Source of the DNA: Lignipirellula cremea
GTDB taxonomy: Bacteria; Planctomycetota; Planctomycetia; Pirellulales; Pirellulaceae
Direction of reading: 5' to 3'
NCBI RefSeq assembly: GCF_007751035.1
Contig: NZ_CP036433.1
Location: 3,081,001-3,145,000 of the forward strand
DNA: 64,000 bases
Below are positions 35,206-44,583 of the stretch, one piece after another. The notes below the pieces were generated by a model. The model was not told where the DNA came from and searched no databases. It was given only the letters and a program-made list of their open reading frames with translations. The stretch's first letter is position 1. Every line of letters starts with the position of its first letter. The position numbers and the translations under genes are program-made.

Positions 35206-38200
35206 TTACCGGTTGAACAGGAACGAGGGGTTGTTGATCAGGGCCCACGCCAGGTCCTGGGCGCCAAGCAGGCGGCGGTTCTTCAGGGCGTCGGCGCTCT
35301 GGGCGACCGCCTGCTGTAAAGCCTGGTACTCGCCATCGAGCTGGCGGTAGTAGTCGGCCATGGTCTGCAATTGGGCGGGCGTGCGGTCTGCTTTTTTCAC
35401 CCCGAGAATCGCGACGATATTGTCGGGGAGGTTGCTGCCCGAAGCCGGCTGCGGCGACGAGGTGGCCGACAGACGGAACTTGCCGATCTGGTGATCGCCG
35501 CCGCTGTACTGCTGGTCGAGTTCGATCGTCAAACGGGATCCGCCGGGGAAGGCGGCCGCCTGGCTGACGGCGAACACGGCTGTATGCGGCTTGCCAAATT
35601 CTGGCGAGATGGCCCAGCCGGTGCCGGCGTTGCCGTCGATGGCGCCGGCCACCGCCCAGCCGGACTGGCTGAAGTCGGCCGATGCATGGCTCAGCGACAG
35701 TTTTTCGGCCTTGTCGGGAGTCGCCGCGGGAGCCGCCAGCAGGCGCACTTCGTTCAGGACGAAGTTGCCGTTGCTGCTGCGTCCGGGTCCCTTGCCCGTG
35801 AGCGAATCATCGGGCAGAGTTTCCAGCCTGATGCCGGTGACGGCAGGCAGATCGCTACTGGCGACGATCGTATAGGTTCCCGTTTTGTTGGGACCGCCGA
35901 CCAGGATTACTCCGTCGTCGTCGGCGGTGAACGTGGCGCCGCCGGATGATTTCATCTCGGTCGGTTTGAGTACCGACCAGAGCACTTCGCCGCTCAGGCC
36001 TTCTTCCCAGTCGGCCTGTTTGGCGTCCAACTGTTTCTCGTATGCGGCCAGGCGAACGGCGTGGTCGGCTTGTTCTTCGCCAGCCAGCTGCAGGGCTTCG
36101 ACGCCCAGCTTCATTTCGGCTTCGGTCGCATGCCGCGAGAGGAACCGCAGGAACATTTCGTCAACCAGCTTCCGGTCGTCGGGCTGCGAGGCGACCAGGC
36201 TGGCGATGCCGTTTTGCGGATCGGCCAGGGCGTTGGACACGGTCGGCCCGTTCACTAGCTTCATGATCGGCCCCAGCACCATGCCGGAAGAGCGTTCGCA
36301 CTCGCACGAGCTCTCCCGCACGGGTCGGCCAAAGTCATCGAGGAATTCCAGCTTGACGCCCACATCGGGCAATTGCGAGGCATGGAAACCGGCGGGCACG
36401 CCGGCGATATGGGTGACCGATCCGGTCGCCACATGAATGGCGTCGTACAGCACTTCGGCCGGCAGACGGCGCGGCAAGGCGTGCGAGTAGTTGATCTGGT
36501 CGTCGTCGTTCCAGCGGTTGGTCCGTACCGAGTGCTGGTAGGTGCGAGATTTGCAGATCGTGCGCAGCATGTGCTGCACGTCGAAATCATGGGCGATAAA
36601 GTCGGCGGTCAGAGCGTCGAGCAGTTCCGGATTGGTCGCCGGGTTTCCCGCACGGATGTCGTCGATCGGTTCAATGATGCCGGGCCCAAACAGATAGCCC
36701 CACAGGCGATTGGCATAGCTGCGGGCGAAGTACTGGTTGTCGGGCGAGGTAATCCACTGGGCCAGCTGCTCTCGTCGACTGGCTGATGCGTCGGCCAGAT
36801 CGTCGTGGCTGTAGGGAAAAGAAGGAGGCGCCGTGACGCCGGTCCGGTCGTGGGTGACTTCTCCGGCGCCCGAGTCAAAGATTACTTCGACCAGAGGCTT
36901 CTTCCCTTCGACCGCGCTGCCGCCGATGGTTTTCCCTTTATAGGCCGGGTCTTCCTTGCGGCCGATCTGGGCGAAGTAGGCGGACAGGTTGTAGTACTGG
37001 TCCTGGGTCCAGCGTTCGAACGGATGGTCGTGGCACTTGTTGCAGTTGAACCGCACGGCCAGGAACAGGTGGGTCGTGTTCTCCATGGCGTCGGCCGGGT
37101 CGCGGAGAATCTTCCAGTAGGAAGCCGGCGGGTTCTCAATATTGGATCCGCTGGCCGTAATCACCTGGCGGCAGATTTCATCGTACGGCGTGTTAGCGGC
37201 GACCTGGTGCTGGATCCAGTCATGCAGGGCGACGGCGCCTTCTTCCCCCAGGAACTTGCGGTTCACCTGGAGCATGTCGGACCATTTGTTGGTCCAGTGG
37301 TCGACATAGGCGGGCGAGCCGATCAGCGTATCGACGAGCGCTTCCCGTTTTTCTTTGGAGGCCAGCGGGTTCGCCAGAAAGGCGCGCGTCTGGTCGGCGG
37401 TCGGCGGCAGGCCGGTCAGATCCAGATACACGCGACGGACGAACTCTTCGTCGGTGCAGAGCTCGCTGGGCTGGATTTTCATCCGCTCCAGCTTGCTGTA
37501 AACGTGCTGGTCAATGTAGTTGTAGGTCGGCTGTTGTTCCCAGACGAACTCGCTGCGATCCCCCATCACGACCAGGGTCGTCGCCGCATAGGCGCCTTCG
37601 TAACGGACCAGGACCGAGGCTTCGCCGCGGCGAAGCATGGTGAGCACGCCGTTGGGGCTGGCTTCGATGACTTCGATGTTGCCGCTTTCAATGAACGCCT
37701 CGCGGGTCACATCGCGGACGGCGCCGTCGGTGTAAGTCGCCACCACGCGCATTTGCTGCTTCATGCCGGCCCGGGGGACGATCGGGTTTTGTGGATGTAC
37801 TTCAATGCTGGCGACGCGGGTGCTGGTTTCACCGTCGTACTTGACGCCTTTGGCGATCCACTCACGGAGCAGTTTGTAGTACGGGTCGTCAACCGTCATA
37901 CGGACGCCGCCCACATGCGGAATGGAGCCGGTCGCCTTGAGCATCATCAGGCTCTGGTCGGGCGCGGCGCGGTTGAAGCGTCGGGCGCCAATGTCGTCGG
38001 TAAAGGCCCTGTAGTCGTACTGCGAATCGTATCCCCGCAGCGACAGCTTGAAGCCGTTCTTGCCGTCCTTGGAGCCATGGCAGGTGCCCGCATTGCAGCC
38101 CATTTTAGAAAACGCCGGCTGCACATCGCGGATAAAGCTGGTCTCATACGGATCGCCGATGCCCGTGACTTGCACCGGGATCGTTTGTTTCATGCCGTCG

Positions 38201-38550
38201 AATTCAAAGAGCAGCTCGCCTTCTCCGTCGGCCTTCGCCAGGGCCAAACGTTGCTCGTTGATCTCCAGGACCTGTTCGCCGCCAGACAGTTTGGCGATGC
38301 GGGTCAGGTCGACCGATTGTCCTTCGGCCGTCACGCCCGTCACCAGAATCTGGCGATAGTCAAAACGGTGCTGCAGCTTGATGCTGGCGGGTTCGACGCG
38401 CATTTCAACGATTTTGACCCCGGCCGGCACCGATTCCGTCACCGCGGTTTCGGCCGCATGGATCGAGGCCGTTCTCAGGCCGCAAAGCATCGCCAGCAGC
38501 GACAGGGCGGCGATCCAGCAAAAGATACAAAGCGGACGATGGTATTTCAT
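35206..38550 (-). CDS. Cytochrome-type DUF1549/DUF1553 protein with Ig-like domain
   Basis: The 1114-residue protein has a signal peptide (ALSLLAMLCGLRTASIHAAE). An unusual CX4CH heme-type motif lies at Cys152-Cys157-His158 (MGCNAGTCHGSKDG). A BIG2-like Ig domain (about 245-335) is followed by DUF1549 (about 345-530), which contains CxxCH (RFNCNKCHDHPFERW). DUF1553 then follows, interrupted by a cassette (about 868-1082) related to the one in the 10423-13509 protein. It ends in the family terminus AQDLAWALINNPSFLFNR. The WD40-cytochrome gene lies 131 bases upstream on the same strand, the usual arrangement for such sets, but no DUF1501 partner is adjacent. Predicted location is outside the cytoplasm. 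Biochemical role unknown. Confidence 0.9.
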   Translation of the reverse strand: MKYHRPLCIFCWIAALSLLAMLCGLRTASIHAAETAVTESVPAGVKIVEMRVEPASIKLQHRFDYRQILVTGVTAEGQSVDLTRIAKLSGGEQVLEINEQRLALAKADGEGELLFEFDGMKQTIPVQVTGIGDPYETSFIRDVQPAFSKMGCNAGTCHGSKDGKNGFKLSLRGYDSQYDYRAFTDDIGARRFNRAAPDQSLMMLKATGSIPHVGGVRMTVDDPYYKLLREWIAKGVKYDGETSTRVASIEVHPQNPIVPRAGMKQQMRVVATYTDGAVRDVTREAFIESGNIEVIEASPNGVLTMLRRGEASVLVRYEGAYAATTLVVMGDRSEFVWEQQPTYNYIDQHVYSKLERMKIQPSELCTDEEFVRRVYLDLTGLPPTADQTRAFLANPLASKEKREALVDTLIGSPAYVDHWTNKWSDMLQVNRKFLGEEGAVALHDWIQHQVAANTPYDEICRQVITASGSNIENPPASYWKILRDPADAMENTTHLFLAVRFNCNKCHDHPFERWTQDQYYNLSAYFAQIGRKEDPAYKGKTIGGSAVEGKKPLVEVIFDSGAGEVTHDRTGVTAPPSFPYSHDDLADASASRREQLAQWITSPDNQYFARSYANRLWGYLFGPGIIEPIDDIRAGNPATNPELLDALTADFIAHDFDVQHMLRTICKSRTYQHSVRTNRWNDDDQINYSHALPRRLPAEVLYDAIHVATGSVTHIAGVPAGFHASQLPDVGVKLEFLDDFGRPVRESSCECERSSGMVLGPIMKLVNGPTVSNALADPQNGIASLVASQPDDRKLVDEMFLRFLSRHATEAEMKLGVEALQLAGEEQADHAVRLAAYEKQLDAKQADWEEGLSGEVLWSVLKPTEMKSSGGATFTADDDGVILVGGPNKTGTYTIVASSDLPAVTGIRLETLPDDSLTGKGPGRSSNGNFVLNEVRLLAAPAATPDKAEKLSLSHASADFSQSGWAVAGAIDGNAGTGWAISPEFGKPHTAVFAVSQAAAFPGGSRLTIELDQQYSGGDHQIGKFRLSATSSPQPASGSNLPDNIVAILGVKKADRTPAQLQTMADYYRQLDGEYQALQQAVAQSADALKNRRLLGAQDLAWALINNPSFLFNR

Positions 38551-38681
38551 GAGAATGCTTTTCTATCCAGTGGACGCTGATTGCCGGGCGGCTGCATCCT
38601 CGCAGCGATGCCTGGCAGCGAATATCTTTGCAACAAATCTCTCAGCAGTGAAACCTGATCCGTAAAACGCTGGCGGGGCGA

Positions 38682-40115
38682 TCAGGAGCCGTCGGCGGGC
38701 GCTGCGAGTGGAGCGGGAGCGAACTCCGCCACCAGCTCGCCCGTGGAAGCATTGTGCAAGCGCACGACGCCGTCGAACCCACCCGAGGCGATCGTCTGGC
38801 CGTCGGGGGAAAACTCCACGGCGAACACGCCGCCGTGGGGCAGGTCGATTTTGGCGATCTCTTTGGCCGACTCCGACTCGAAGACACGAATCTGGCCGGC
38901 GCCGTTGAAGCTGCTGCCGGCCGCCGCCCGACTGCCGTCGGCGCTATAGGCCACATCGAACACCCGGCCCGGCAGGGCGGGGAAGGTCTTCAAGCGGTTG
39001 AAGTCGTCCCCGATCTTGCGGGCCTGGTCGCGAAACATTTTATAGGTTTTTGGCGCGCCGTCGGCCCCGCCGACCAGCAGCTCGTCCTTTGTTGGATGGC
39101 GATCCACCGCATGGATCCCGCCTTTGAGGGCGCCTGGCGTGATACTGGTGATGTTGTCGATAAACCGCTCGGTCGGCACGTTCATCAGCTTCATCGATTG
39201 ATCCCGGCTGACCGTGACCAGGTGGTCGCCGGCCACCGAGAACACCGTGTCGAGCACCCAGTCGCTGTGCGAACCGTTGAACAGCACCTGCTTGCCGGTG
39301 TCTGACTGGATCGCCCGCGACGTATTGTCGGGGCAGCCGAATGCAATCAGCTTGCCGTCGGGGGACCAGCTGGCTCCGTAGCAGGTGTCGTAACCAACCG
39401 TCGTCGCCAGCAGCAGCTTCCGATCGGCCACGTCCCACACCTGGACTTCGCCCATGCGGCCTGGGTTGCCGCCAGCGACCGCCAGCCGTTTGCCGTCGGG
39501 CGAAAAAGCGACGCTCTCGATCCGTTCCGAAACACCGACCAGGCGGCCGACAATTTCGGATCCGTCGGCCTTGTGTAACAGGACCTCATGATAGCCGGCA
39601 ACCGCCAGCAGTTTGCCGTCGGGCGAATAATCCAGCGAGGTAATCACCGGCGCCGCCGCATAGACGGGCGGATTATCGGCGTCGTACTGAGGGCGATTGG
39701 ACTGCGGCGTGTCGTCTTTGGCGCCTTCGGTAATCCACTGGCGGATCTGCAGGATCTGCTCAGGCGACAAGGGCGGCTGGTTCTTGGGCATGGGGGCGTC
39801 GTCGCCGATCGGCGTAATATTGGCGATCAGGTAACTCTGCGCCGGTTTGCCAGCCACGACGGCGGGATCGCCGCTTTCGCCGCCTGCGATCAGCCGCGTA
39901 AAGTCGGTCATCACGTATTCGCCCGACTGTTTGGCGGGTTGATGGCAGCCCTGGCAATGCGTTTGAAAGATGGGCCGGATATCGCGAAAGTAGCTGACGC
40001 CCTCGGCCGGCTTTTCGGCTGCTTCTGCGGCCAGGGTGCGACCCGCTGCGGCAGGAATACCCAGTAAAGCAGCGATCAGCAGCCACGGCAGAGCGACACG
40101 CGAGTTGAATCTCAT
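38682..40115 (-). CDS. Secreted WD40-repeat protein with cytochrome-like domain
   Basis: The 477-residue protein has a signal peptide ([24 protein letters not shown]). A planctomycete cytochrome-like segment with CQGCHQ ([20 protein letters not shown]) follows, then WD40 repeats that probably form a beta-propeller. Repeats are visible at [51 protein letters not shown] and [19 protein letters not shown]. The ATG at 40115 fits the signal peptide; a start 17 codons upstream lacks support. It precedes the large DUF1549/DUF1553 gene by 131 bases and is probably co-transcribed with it. The substrate or partner is unknown. About 445 bases lie between its start and the divergent sulfatase gene. Confidence 0.9.
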   Translation of the reverse strand: MRFNSRVALPWLLIAALLGIPAAAGRTLAAEAAEKPAEGVSYFRDIRPIFQTHCQGCHQPAKQSGEYVMTDFTRLIAGGESGDPAVVAGKPAQSYLIANITPIGDDAPMPKNQPPLSPEQILQIRQWITEGAKDDTPQSNRPQYDADNPPVYAAAPVITSLDYSPDGKLLAVAGYHEVLLHKADGSEIVGRLVGVSERIESVAFSPDGKRLAVAGGNPGRMGEVQVWDVADRKLLLATTVGYDTCYGASWSPDGKLIAFGCPDNTSRAIQSDTGKQVLFNGSHSDWVLDTVFSVAGDHLVTVSRDQSMKLMNVPTERFIDNITSITPGALKGGIHAVDRHPTKDELLVGGADGAPKTYKMFRDQARKIGDDFNRLKTFPALPGRVFDVAYSADGSRAAAGSSFNGAGQIRVFESESAKEIAKIDLPHGGVFAVEFSPDGQTIASGGFDGVVRLHNASTGELVAEFAPAPLAAPADGS

Positions 40116-40560
40116 GGCGATTCTCGTGCGTAGGGAAATCGAAAGGATCACAGCAGCCGTCGACATCGATTCGCTTCCTTTTGTCCCTGGTTCCCGGCGA
40201 GCGCGTCTGGCAATCAGGGATCCTGCAGAGCGTCCCGTCCGGACTCTTGCGGGTTTGGTTCCTGGACATCCAGGAGCGATCTTCCCGGTTGTCGCCCGCA
40301 GAGGCGATCAGCCTTGCCAGACATCTGGCCGCCGGGAAATCGCATCGCTCCCAAAAACGGGCAAACCGATTTCAACCGTTACGCAGAGCAGACGCTGGTG
40401 GGAAAAGTGGGGGGGTAAGGTGGTGCCTGGCGGCCTGGAGTGCAATATACTCAACAGCCCAACCGTAAGCAAACGTTTTCAGGAGGCCGGTTTGCATCGA
40501 TTGCCTCCCTGAGTTCGCACCTGCAGGCGCTCGCCTGCCCCCGGCCGGAGCCCCCTTGGA
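40116..40560. other. Divergent intergenic region
   Basis: This gap separates the WD40-cytochrome gene (minus) from the sulfatase gene (plus). Short open frames here lack ribosome sites. I see no RNA gene or repeat. Confidence 0.4.
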
Positions 40561-41988
40561 ATGACAGACCAACCGAACATTATTTTCATCATTACCGACC
40601 AGCAGCGATTCGATACCATCGCTGCGCTGGGCTTTGATTATATGGACACGCCGAACCTGGATCGCCTGGTTCGCGAAGGTGTCTCTTTTTCGCAATGCCA
40701 TGTGACGGCCGCCAGTTGTGCGCCGGCCCGCGCCAGTCTTTTCAAAGGCTACTACCCGCATACGACCGGCATTCTGAAGAACGCCGACAGCTGGCGCCGC
40801 AGCTGGATCGAACTGCTCAACGACGCCGGCTACCACTGCACCAACGTGGGAAAAATGCACTCCTGGCCGTTCGAAACGCCGTTGGGATTCGACGAACGGT
40901 ACGTCGTGGAGAACAAAGACCGCTACCTCGAAGGCCGGTACTACTTCGACGAATGGGACAAAGCCCTGGCCGCCCGCGGCCTGGTCAAACAGCAGCGCGA
41001 GCTGTACCGCAAACTGCCGGATTACGCGCATCGGCTGGGGGCGTTTGAATGGGAACTGCCGGAAGACACCCATCCTGATACGTTTGTCGGCGACATGGCC
41101 TGCTGGTGGATCCGCAACTTCCCCCGCACCGAGCCGTTGTTCCTGCAGATCGGCTTTCCCGGCCCGCACCCGCCGTATGATCCCGTCATGCGCTATGCCG
41201 AGCCGTACCTGAAGAAAGACCTGCCGCTGCTGGAAGTTACGCAGGAGGAACTCGACAACCAGCCGCCAGCATTCAAAGAGCTGCGCGTGCACAACAGCGA
41301 GATTGATCACGACAGCGTGCTGCTGGAACTGGATCCCACGCAGGAGCAGCGCCATCGCCAAAGGGCGTACTACCTGGCGAACGTCACGATGATCGACGAA
41401 AAAGTCGGCCAGATCCTCGAGGCTCTGGAAGAAAAAGGTTACCTCGAAAACAGCGTGATCATTTTCACTTCCGATCACGGCGACTGCCTGACCGATCATG
41501 GCCATAGCCAGAAATGGACCATGTACGACCTGATCACCCGGATCCCGCTGGTGGTCTGGGCGCCCAACCGTTTCCCCGGCGGACGCAGTGTCGACGGACT
41601 GTGCCAGCAGATGGATCTGGGGCCGACCATTCTGGAACTGGCCGGCGTTACGCCGCCGCCGACGCTCGAGGCGAAGACCATGCTGCCCGCCCTGCAGGGC
41701 GAATCGTGGTCCGGTCGCGACTATGTGTATGCGGAACAGGTCCGCGACGGCATTCTGACCGGCTGCAGTTTCATGACGATGGTGCGGAGCCAGTCCTGGA
41801 AGCTGGTGCACTTCCTCGACGAACCGCATGGACAGCTGTTTAATCTCGACGAAGACCCCGACGAAGTGAAGAACCTGTGGGACGATCCGGCCCACGCCGG
41901 GCCCAAGCAGGAACTGCTGGCCGAACTGCGCGAATGGCGCATCCGCAGCGGCGTCGATACGGCGGCCTGGTCCGCCGAATGGCGATAA
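40561..41988 (+). CDS. Sulfatase without signal peptide
   Basis: The 475-residue protein starts directly with the first sulfatase strand (MTDQPNIIFIITDQQRFD). The modified cysteine is Cys53 in C-A-P-A-R (ASCAPARASLFKG). VGKMHSWPFETPLGFDERY and FTSDHGDCLTDHGHSQKW are the further blocks. No hydrophobic export signal precedes the catalytic domain. It may act in the cytoplasm or leave by another route. GGAG lies about 12 bases upstream of the ATG. Its sequence style (RFDTIAALGFDYMDTPNLDRL) differs from the three secreted sulfatases, so it probably acts on a different, perhaps imported, sulfated sugar. Confidence 0.92.
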   Translation: MTDQPNIIFIITDQQRFDTIAALGFDYMDTPNLDRLVREGVSFSQCHVTAASCAPARASLFKGYYPHTTGILKNADSWRRSWIELLNDAGYHCTNVGKMHSWPFETPLGFDERYVVENKDRYLEGRYYFDEWDKALAARGLVKQQRELYRKLPDYAHRLGAFEWELPEDTHPDTFVGDMACWWIRNFPRTEPLFLQIGFPGPHPPYDPVMRYAEPYLKKDLPLLEVTQEELDNQPPAFKELRVHNSEIDHDSVLLELDPTQEQRHRQRAYYLANVTMIDEKVGQILEALEEKGYLENSVIIFTSDHGDCLTDHGHSQKWTMYDLITRIPLVVWAPNRFPGGRSVDGLCQQMDLGPTILELAGVTPPPTLEAKTMLPALQGESWSGRDYVYAEQVRDGILTGCSFMTMVRSQSWKLVHFLDEPHGQLFNLDEDPDEVKNLWDDPAHAGPKQELLAELREWRIRSGVDTAAWSAEWR

Positions 41989-42220
41989 GACGCCCGTCCC
42001 CTGGGCGAGCGTCTGCTCTGTAACTTCCGGCGTCCTGCCCGAGGCCGGCAGCGGCAGCTTCTGTTTGCCTTCGCCGGGAGGGACCGTTACGATACGGCCC
42101 GCCGGACAAACACATCGCCATTCGCCCTGTTCCCAGGGACGAACACGCCGGGGCGCCCGGCCAAACACATTCCCCTTTGCCCTGTTTCCTTTTGGATTGT
42201 TTAACTGAGGAGAGTCCCCT

Positions 42221-43234
42221 ATGAGAATTTCAGGGATCGCGGCTGCTGTTGCACTGGCAGGCGTTTTAGCGGCTGGTCCGGCTGTAGCCGAAAAACCGAA
42301 ATCGATCGGCGAGATCGAACGACTGGATCCGGCATTCGACAAACTGGTTCCGCCCGGCGCCGTGATCGAAGTGCTGGCCGATGGTTTTGAGTGGTCGGAA
42401 GGCCCCGAGTACAACACGGCCGGAAAGTACCTGCTGTTCAGCGACATCCCCAACAACCGGATCGTCAAATGGAAGCAGGGCGACGGTATCAGCGTCTACC
42501 TGGAACCCAGCGGCTATACGGGAAAAAAAGCGTTCACCGGTTCCGAACCTGGCACGAACGGCCTGATGTACGACGCCAAGGGTAATTTGTGGATGTGCTG
42601 CCACGGCGATCGCGCGATCAAAATGCAGACTCCCGACGGCAAGGTGAAAACCGTCATTTCCGAATACGAAGGGAAGCGGCTCAACAGCCCCAACGACCTG
42701 GTGTTTGATGCGTCGGGCGCCCTGTATTTCACCGACCCGCCCTACGGTCTGCCGGAACGCTACGAAGATCCCGCGCGGGAGCTCGACTGGTGCGGCGTCT
42801 ATCGCTACGCCGACGGCAAGCTGACGCTGCTTACGAAAGAAATGACGCGTCCGAACGGGATTGCGCTTTCGCCCGACCAGAAAACGCTGTACGTCGCACA
42901 AAGCGATCCTGAAGCGGCCATCTGGAAGAGCTTCCCGGTCAAGGCGGACGGCACGCTGGGACCTGGCAAACTGTTTTACGACGCTACGAAGTACGTCGGC
43001 AAACGCCCTGGCCTGCCCGATGGGTTGGCGGTCGACACGGCCGGAAACCTGTGGGCGACGGGCCCCGGGGGCGTGTATGTTTTCTCGCCCGAAGGGAAAG
43101 TGCTGGGACGACTTTCGACCGGTGAGCGGACGGCCAACTGCACCTTCGGGGCGGACGGCAAAACGCTCTTCATTACAGCCGACATGTATTTGTGCCGGGT
43201 GAAAACTCTGGTGAAAGGCCTGGGCGAGAAATAG
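42221..43234 (+). CDS. Secreted SMP-30/gluconolactonase family protein
   Basis: The 337-residue protein has a signal peptide (ISGIAAAVALAGVLAAGPAVAE) and the SMP-30/gluconolactonase beta-propeller. Its blocks are EWSEGPEYNTAGKYLLFSDI, NSPNDLVFDASGALYFTDPPYGLP, MTRPNGIALSPDQKTLYVAQS and LPDGLAVDTAGNLWATGPGG. These hold the Glu, Asn and Asp residues that bind calcium or another metal. Family members hydrolyse sugar lactones. AGGAGAG before the ATG is a strong ribosome site. It stands alone and ends at a strong terminator. The likely job is processing of aldonolactones or a related sugar outside the cytoplasm, in keeping with the sulfatases. Confidence 0.92.
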   Translation: MRISGIAAAVALAGVLAAGPAVAEKPKSIGEIERLDPAFDKLVPPGAVIEVLADGFEWSEGPEYNTAGKYLLFSDIPNNRIVKWKQGDGISVYLEPSGYTGKKAFTGSEPGTNGLMYDAKGNLWMCCHGDRAIKMQTPDGKVKTVISEYEGKRLNSPNDLVFDASGALYFTDPPYGLPERYEDPARELDWCGVYRYADGKLTLLTKEMTRPNGIALSPDQKTLYVAQSDPEAAIWKSFPVKADGTLGPGKLFYDATKYVGKRPGLPDGLAVDTAGNLWATGPGGVYVFSPEGKVLGRLSTGERTANCTFGADGKTLFITADMYLCRVKTLVKGLGEK

Positions 43235-43283
43235 CATCCGCCAAGCGCCGGGTCGTATGACGACCCTGCCAGAAAACATCAAG

Positions 43284-43315
43284 CGACTTCGCTCTGCCAG
43301 GCGAAGTCGTTTTTT
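43284..43315 (+). terminator. Rho-independent terminator
   Basis: A 9-bp perfect stem (CGACTTCGC 43284-43292 with GCGAAGTCG 43301-43309), an 8-base loop and six Ts follow the SMP-30 gene by 49 bases. Confidence 0.9.
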
Positions 43316-43537
43316 GTTGCGTCGGGCACAATGGTCCGGAACCCAGTGACTTGGGGCTGGACGACGCAAAAAAAGAAAACCTGAAACGCAATGGCAAATG
43401 CGTCGCAATTACGATCGCATCACCTTTGGATTGCAGGCTTCTTTGGTATTTCCCGTCATCCCCAAGAGCCGACGTGAAAAACGATTCGGCTCTTGGGTTG
43501 GATACAGGATTTCTGCCCTCTTTTCGCTTCGCCCGAA

Positions 43538-44038
43538 CTACGGGGTGCCCGGTTTCGGGGCCGGATCGTCGTCGTCCGACAGCGCGACGGCCAGACCACC
43601 GGCGCCGAGGCCGATCGCCGTACCGTGCAGCAGTTTGCTCTGCAGCGACATGCCGCCGCCCTGGGCGCGAATGACATTCTGGTCTTCAACAACCATCATC
43701 GTCGATTTCGCGGTCGGGGGCTGGGCGCCGGGCGCCCAGACGCGAACCTGCTGGCTCGACTGGGCGGTGGAAACCTGGTAGACGCCGCTGCGAAGACCCT
43801 TCACGCCGAACTGGCCGTTGTTGTTGGTCTTCAGGGCCACCACGGTTTTCCCCTGCTGCACTAGCTGCAGCTGGGCGTCTTTCACGGGAGCGCCGGTCGT
43901 CGTCACCACCTGGCCGACGAGAACGCCGCCGTCACGAAGGGCCACATCATGGATTTTCACCGCATCAGCCGCCTGTCCGGCCGACGCGAAACCCGCCAGC
44001 AAAATCGCTGCTGCGACGCCGAGAGTGCGAGTTAACAT
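43538..44038 (-). CDS. Small secreted protein with carboxypeptidase-regulatory-like domain
   Basis: The 166-residue product has a signal peptide (LGVAAAILLAGFASAGQAAD). A beta-sandwich-like domain of about 80 residues follows (GGVLVGQVVTTTGAPVKDAQ, TNNNGQFGVKGLRSGVYQVS), resembling carboxypeptidase regulatory-like domains. The end is a Gly-rich hydrophobic stretch (AIGLGAGGLAVAL) with an Asp/Pro tail that may insert in a membrane. AAAGGAGAG precedes the ATG. Such proteins are common in Planctomycetes and their role is unknown. It is divergent from the polysaccharide export gene, with a 545-base gap between them. Confidence 0.85.
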   Translation of the reverse strand: MLTRTLGVAAAILLAGFASAGQAADAVKIHDVALRDGGVLVGQVVTTTGAPVKDAQLQLVQQGKTVVALKTNNNGQFGVKGLRSGVYQVSTAQSSQQVRVWAPGAQPPTAKSTMMVVEDQNVIRAQGGGMSLQSKLLHGTAIGLGAGGLAVALSDDDDPAPKPGTP

Positions 44039-44583
44039 AATTTCTCTCCTTTAGATTTCACCATTTGATTCAGAAAATTGCATCCGTGCCATTCGCTGCG
44101 CCCCCGGTGGACCCCGAGCTACCCGTCGAGCATCGACGGCGTAGCTCCGACCCCGTTCTCTCGTTCCGTATCGGGAAGGAGGGCGATAATGTTTGGTATC
44201 GGTTCATGCTTTGACGATCATCCAGTAAATCGAAGGAATCTTCAGGATTTGCCGCATTTAATGATTGACGCTGTCTCGCTTTCCAGGCGATTCGTCTTTA
44301 AAACCGGTCGCCCTGTGCGGAATGGGAGCGCTCCACGTCGCCGCGATCGATAGGAGAAGTGTAATCCCCCCCAGCCGAAGGTCGCCGACCTTGCGGACGT
44401 GGAGCACAGTAGCGAGGGGGGTAAGGGGCAAACTGAAATTGCGGTGGTTGGGGTTTGTTGCTATTTACGGGCGGCTCTGCTTTTTGGCGGGGCGGGGCGG
44501 GGGTGCGCCGTGGGGTTTCGCGGGCGGGCCGCCGCTTTTCGCGTCGGGATGTTTGTTGATTTTTGAAACGGGGTTAGCTCGTT
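44039..44583 (+). promoter_or_regulatory. Gap with nested inverted repeats before the exopolysaccharide genes
   Basis: GCTCCACGTC (44330-44339) and GACGTGGAGC (44396-44405) are exact reverse complements 56 bases apart. They enclose the near-palindrome AAGGTCGCCGACCTT (44378-44392). They lie about 180 bases before the polysaccharide export gene, so they could be a structured leader or an operator. No gene is recognised in the gap. Start and end promoters are unassigned. Confidence 0.4.
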
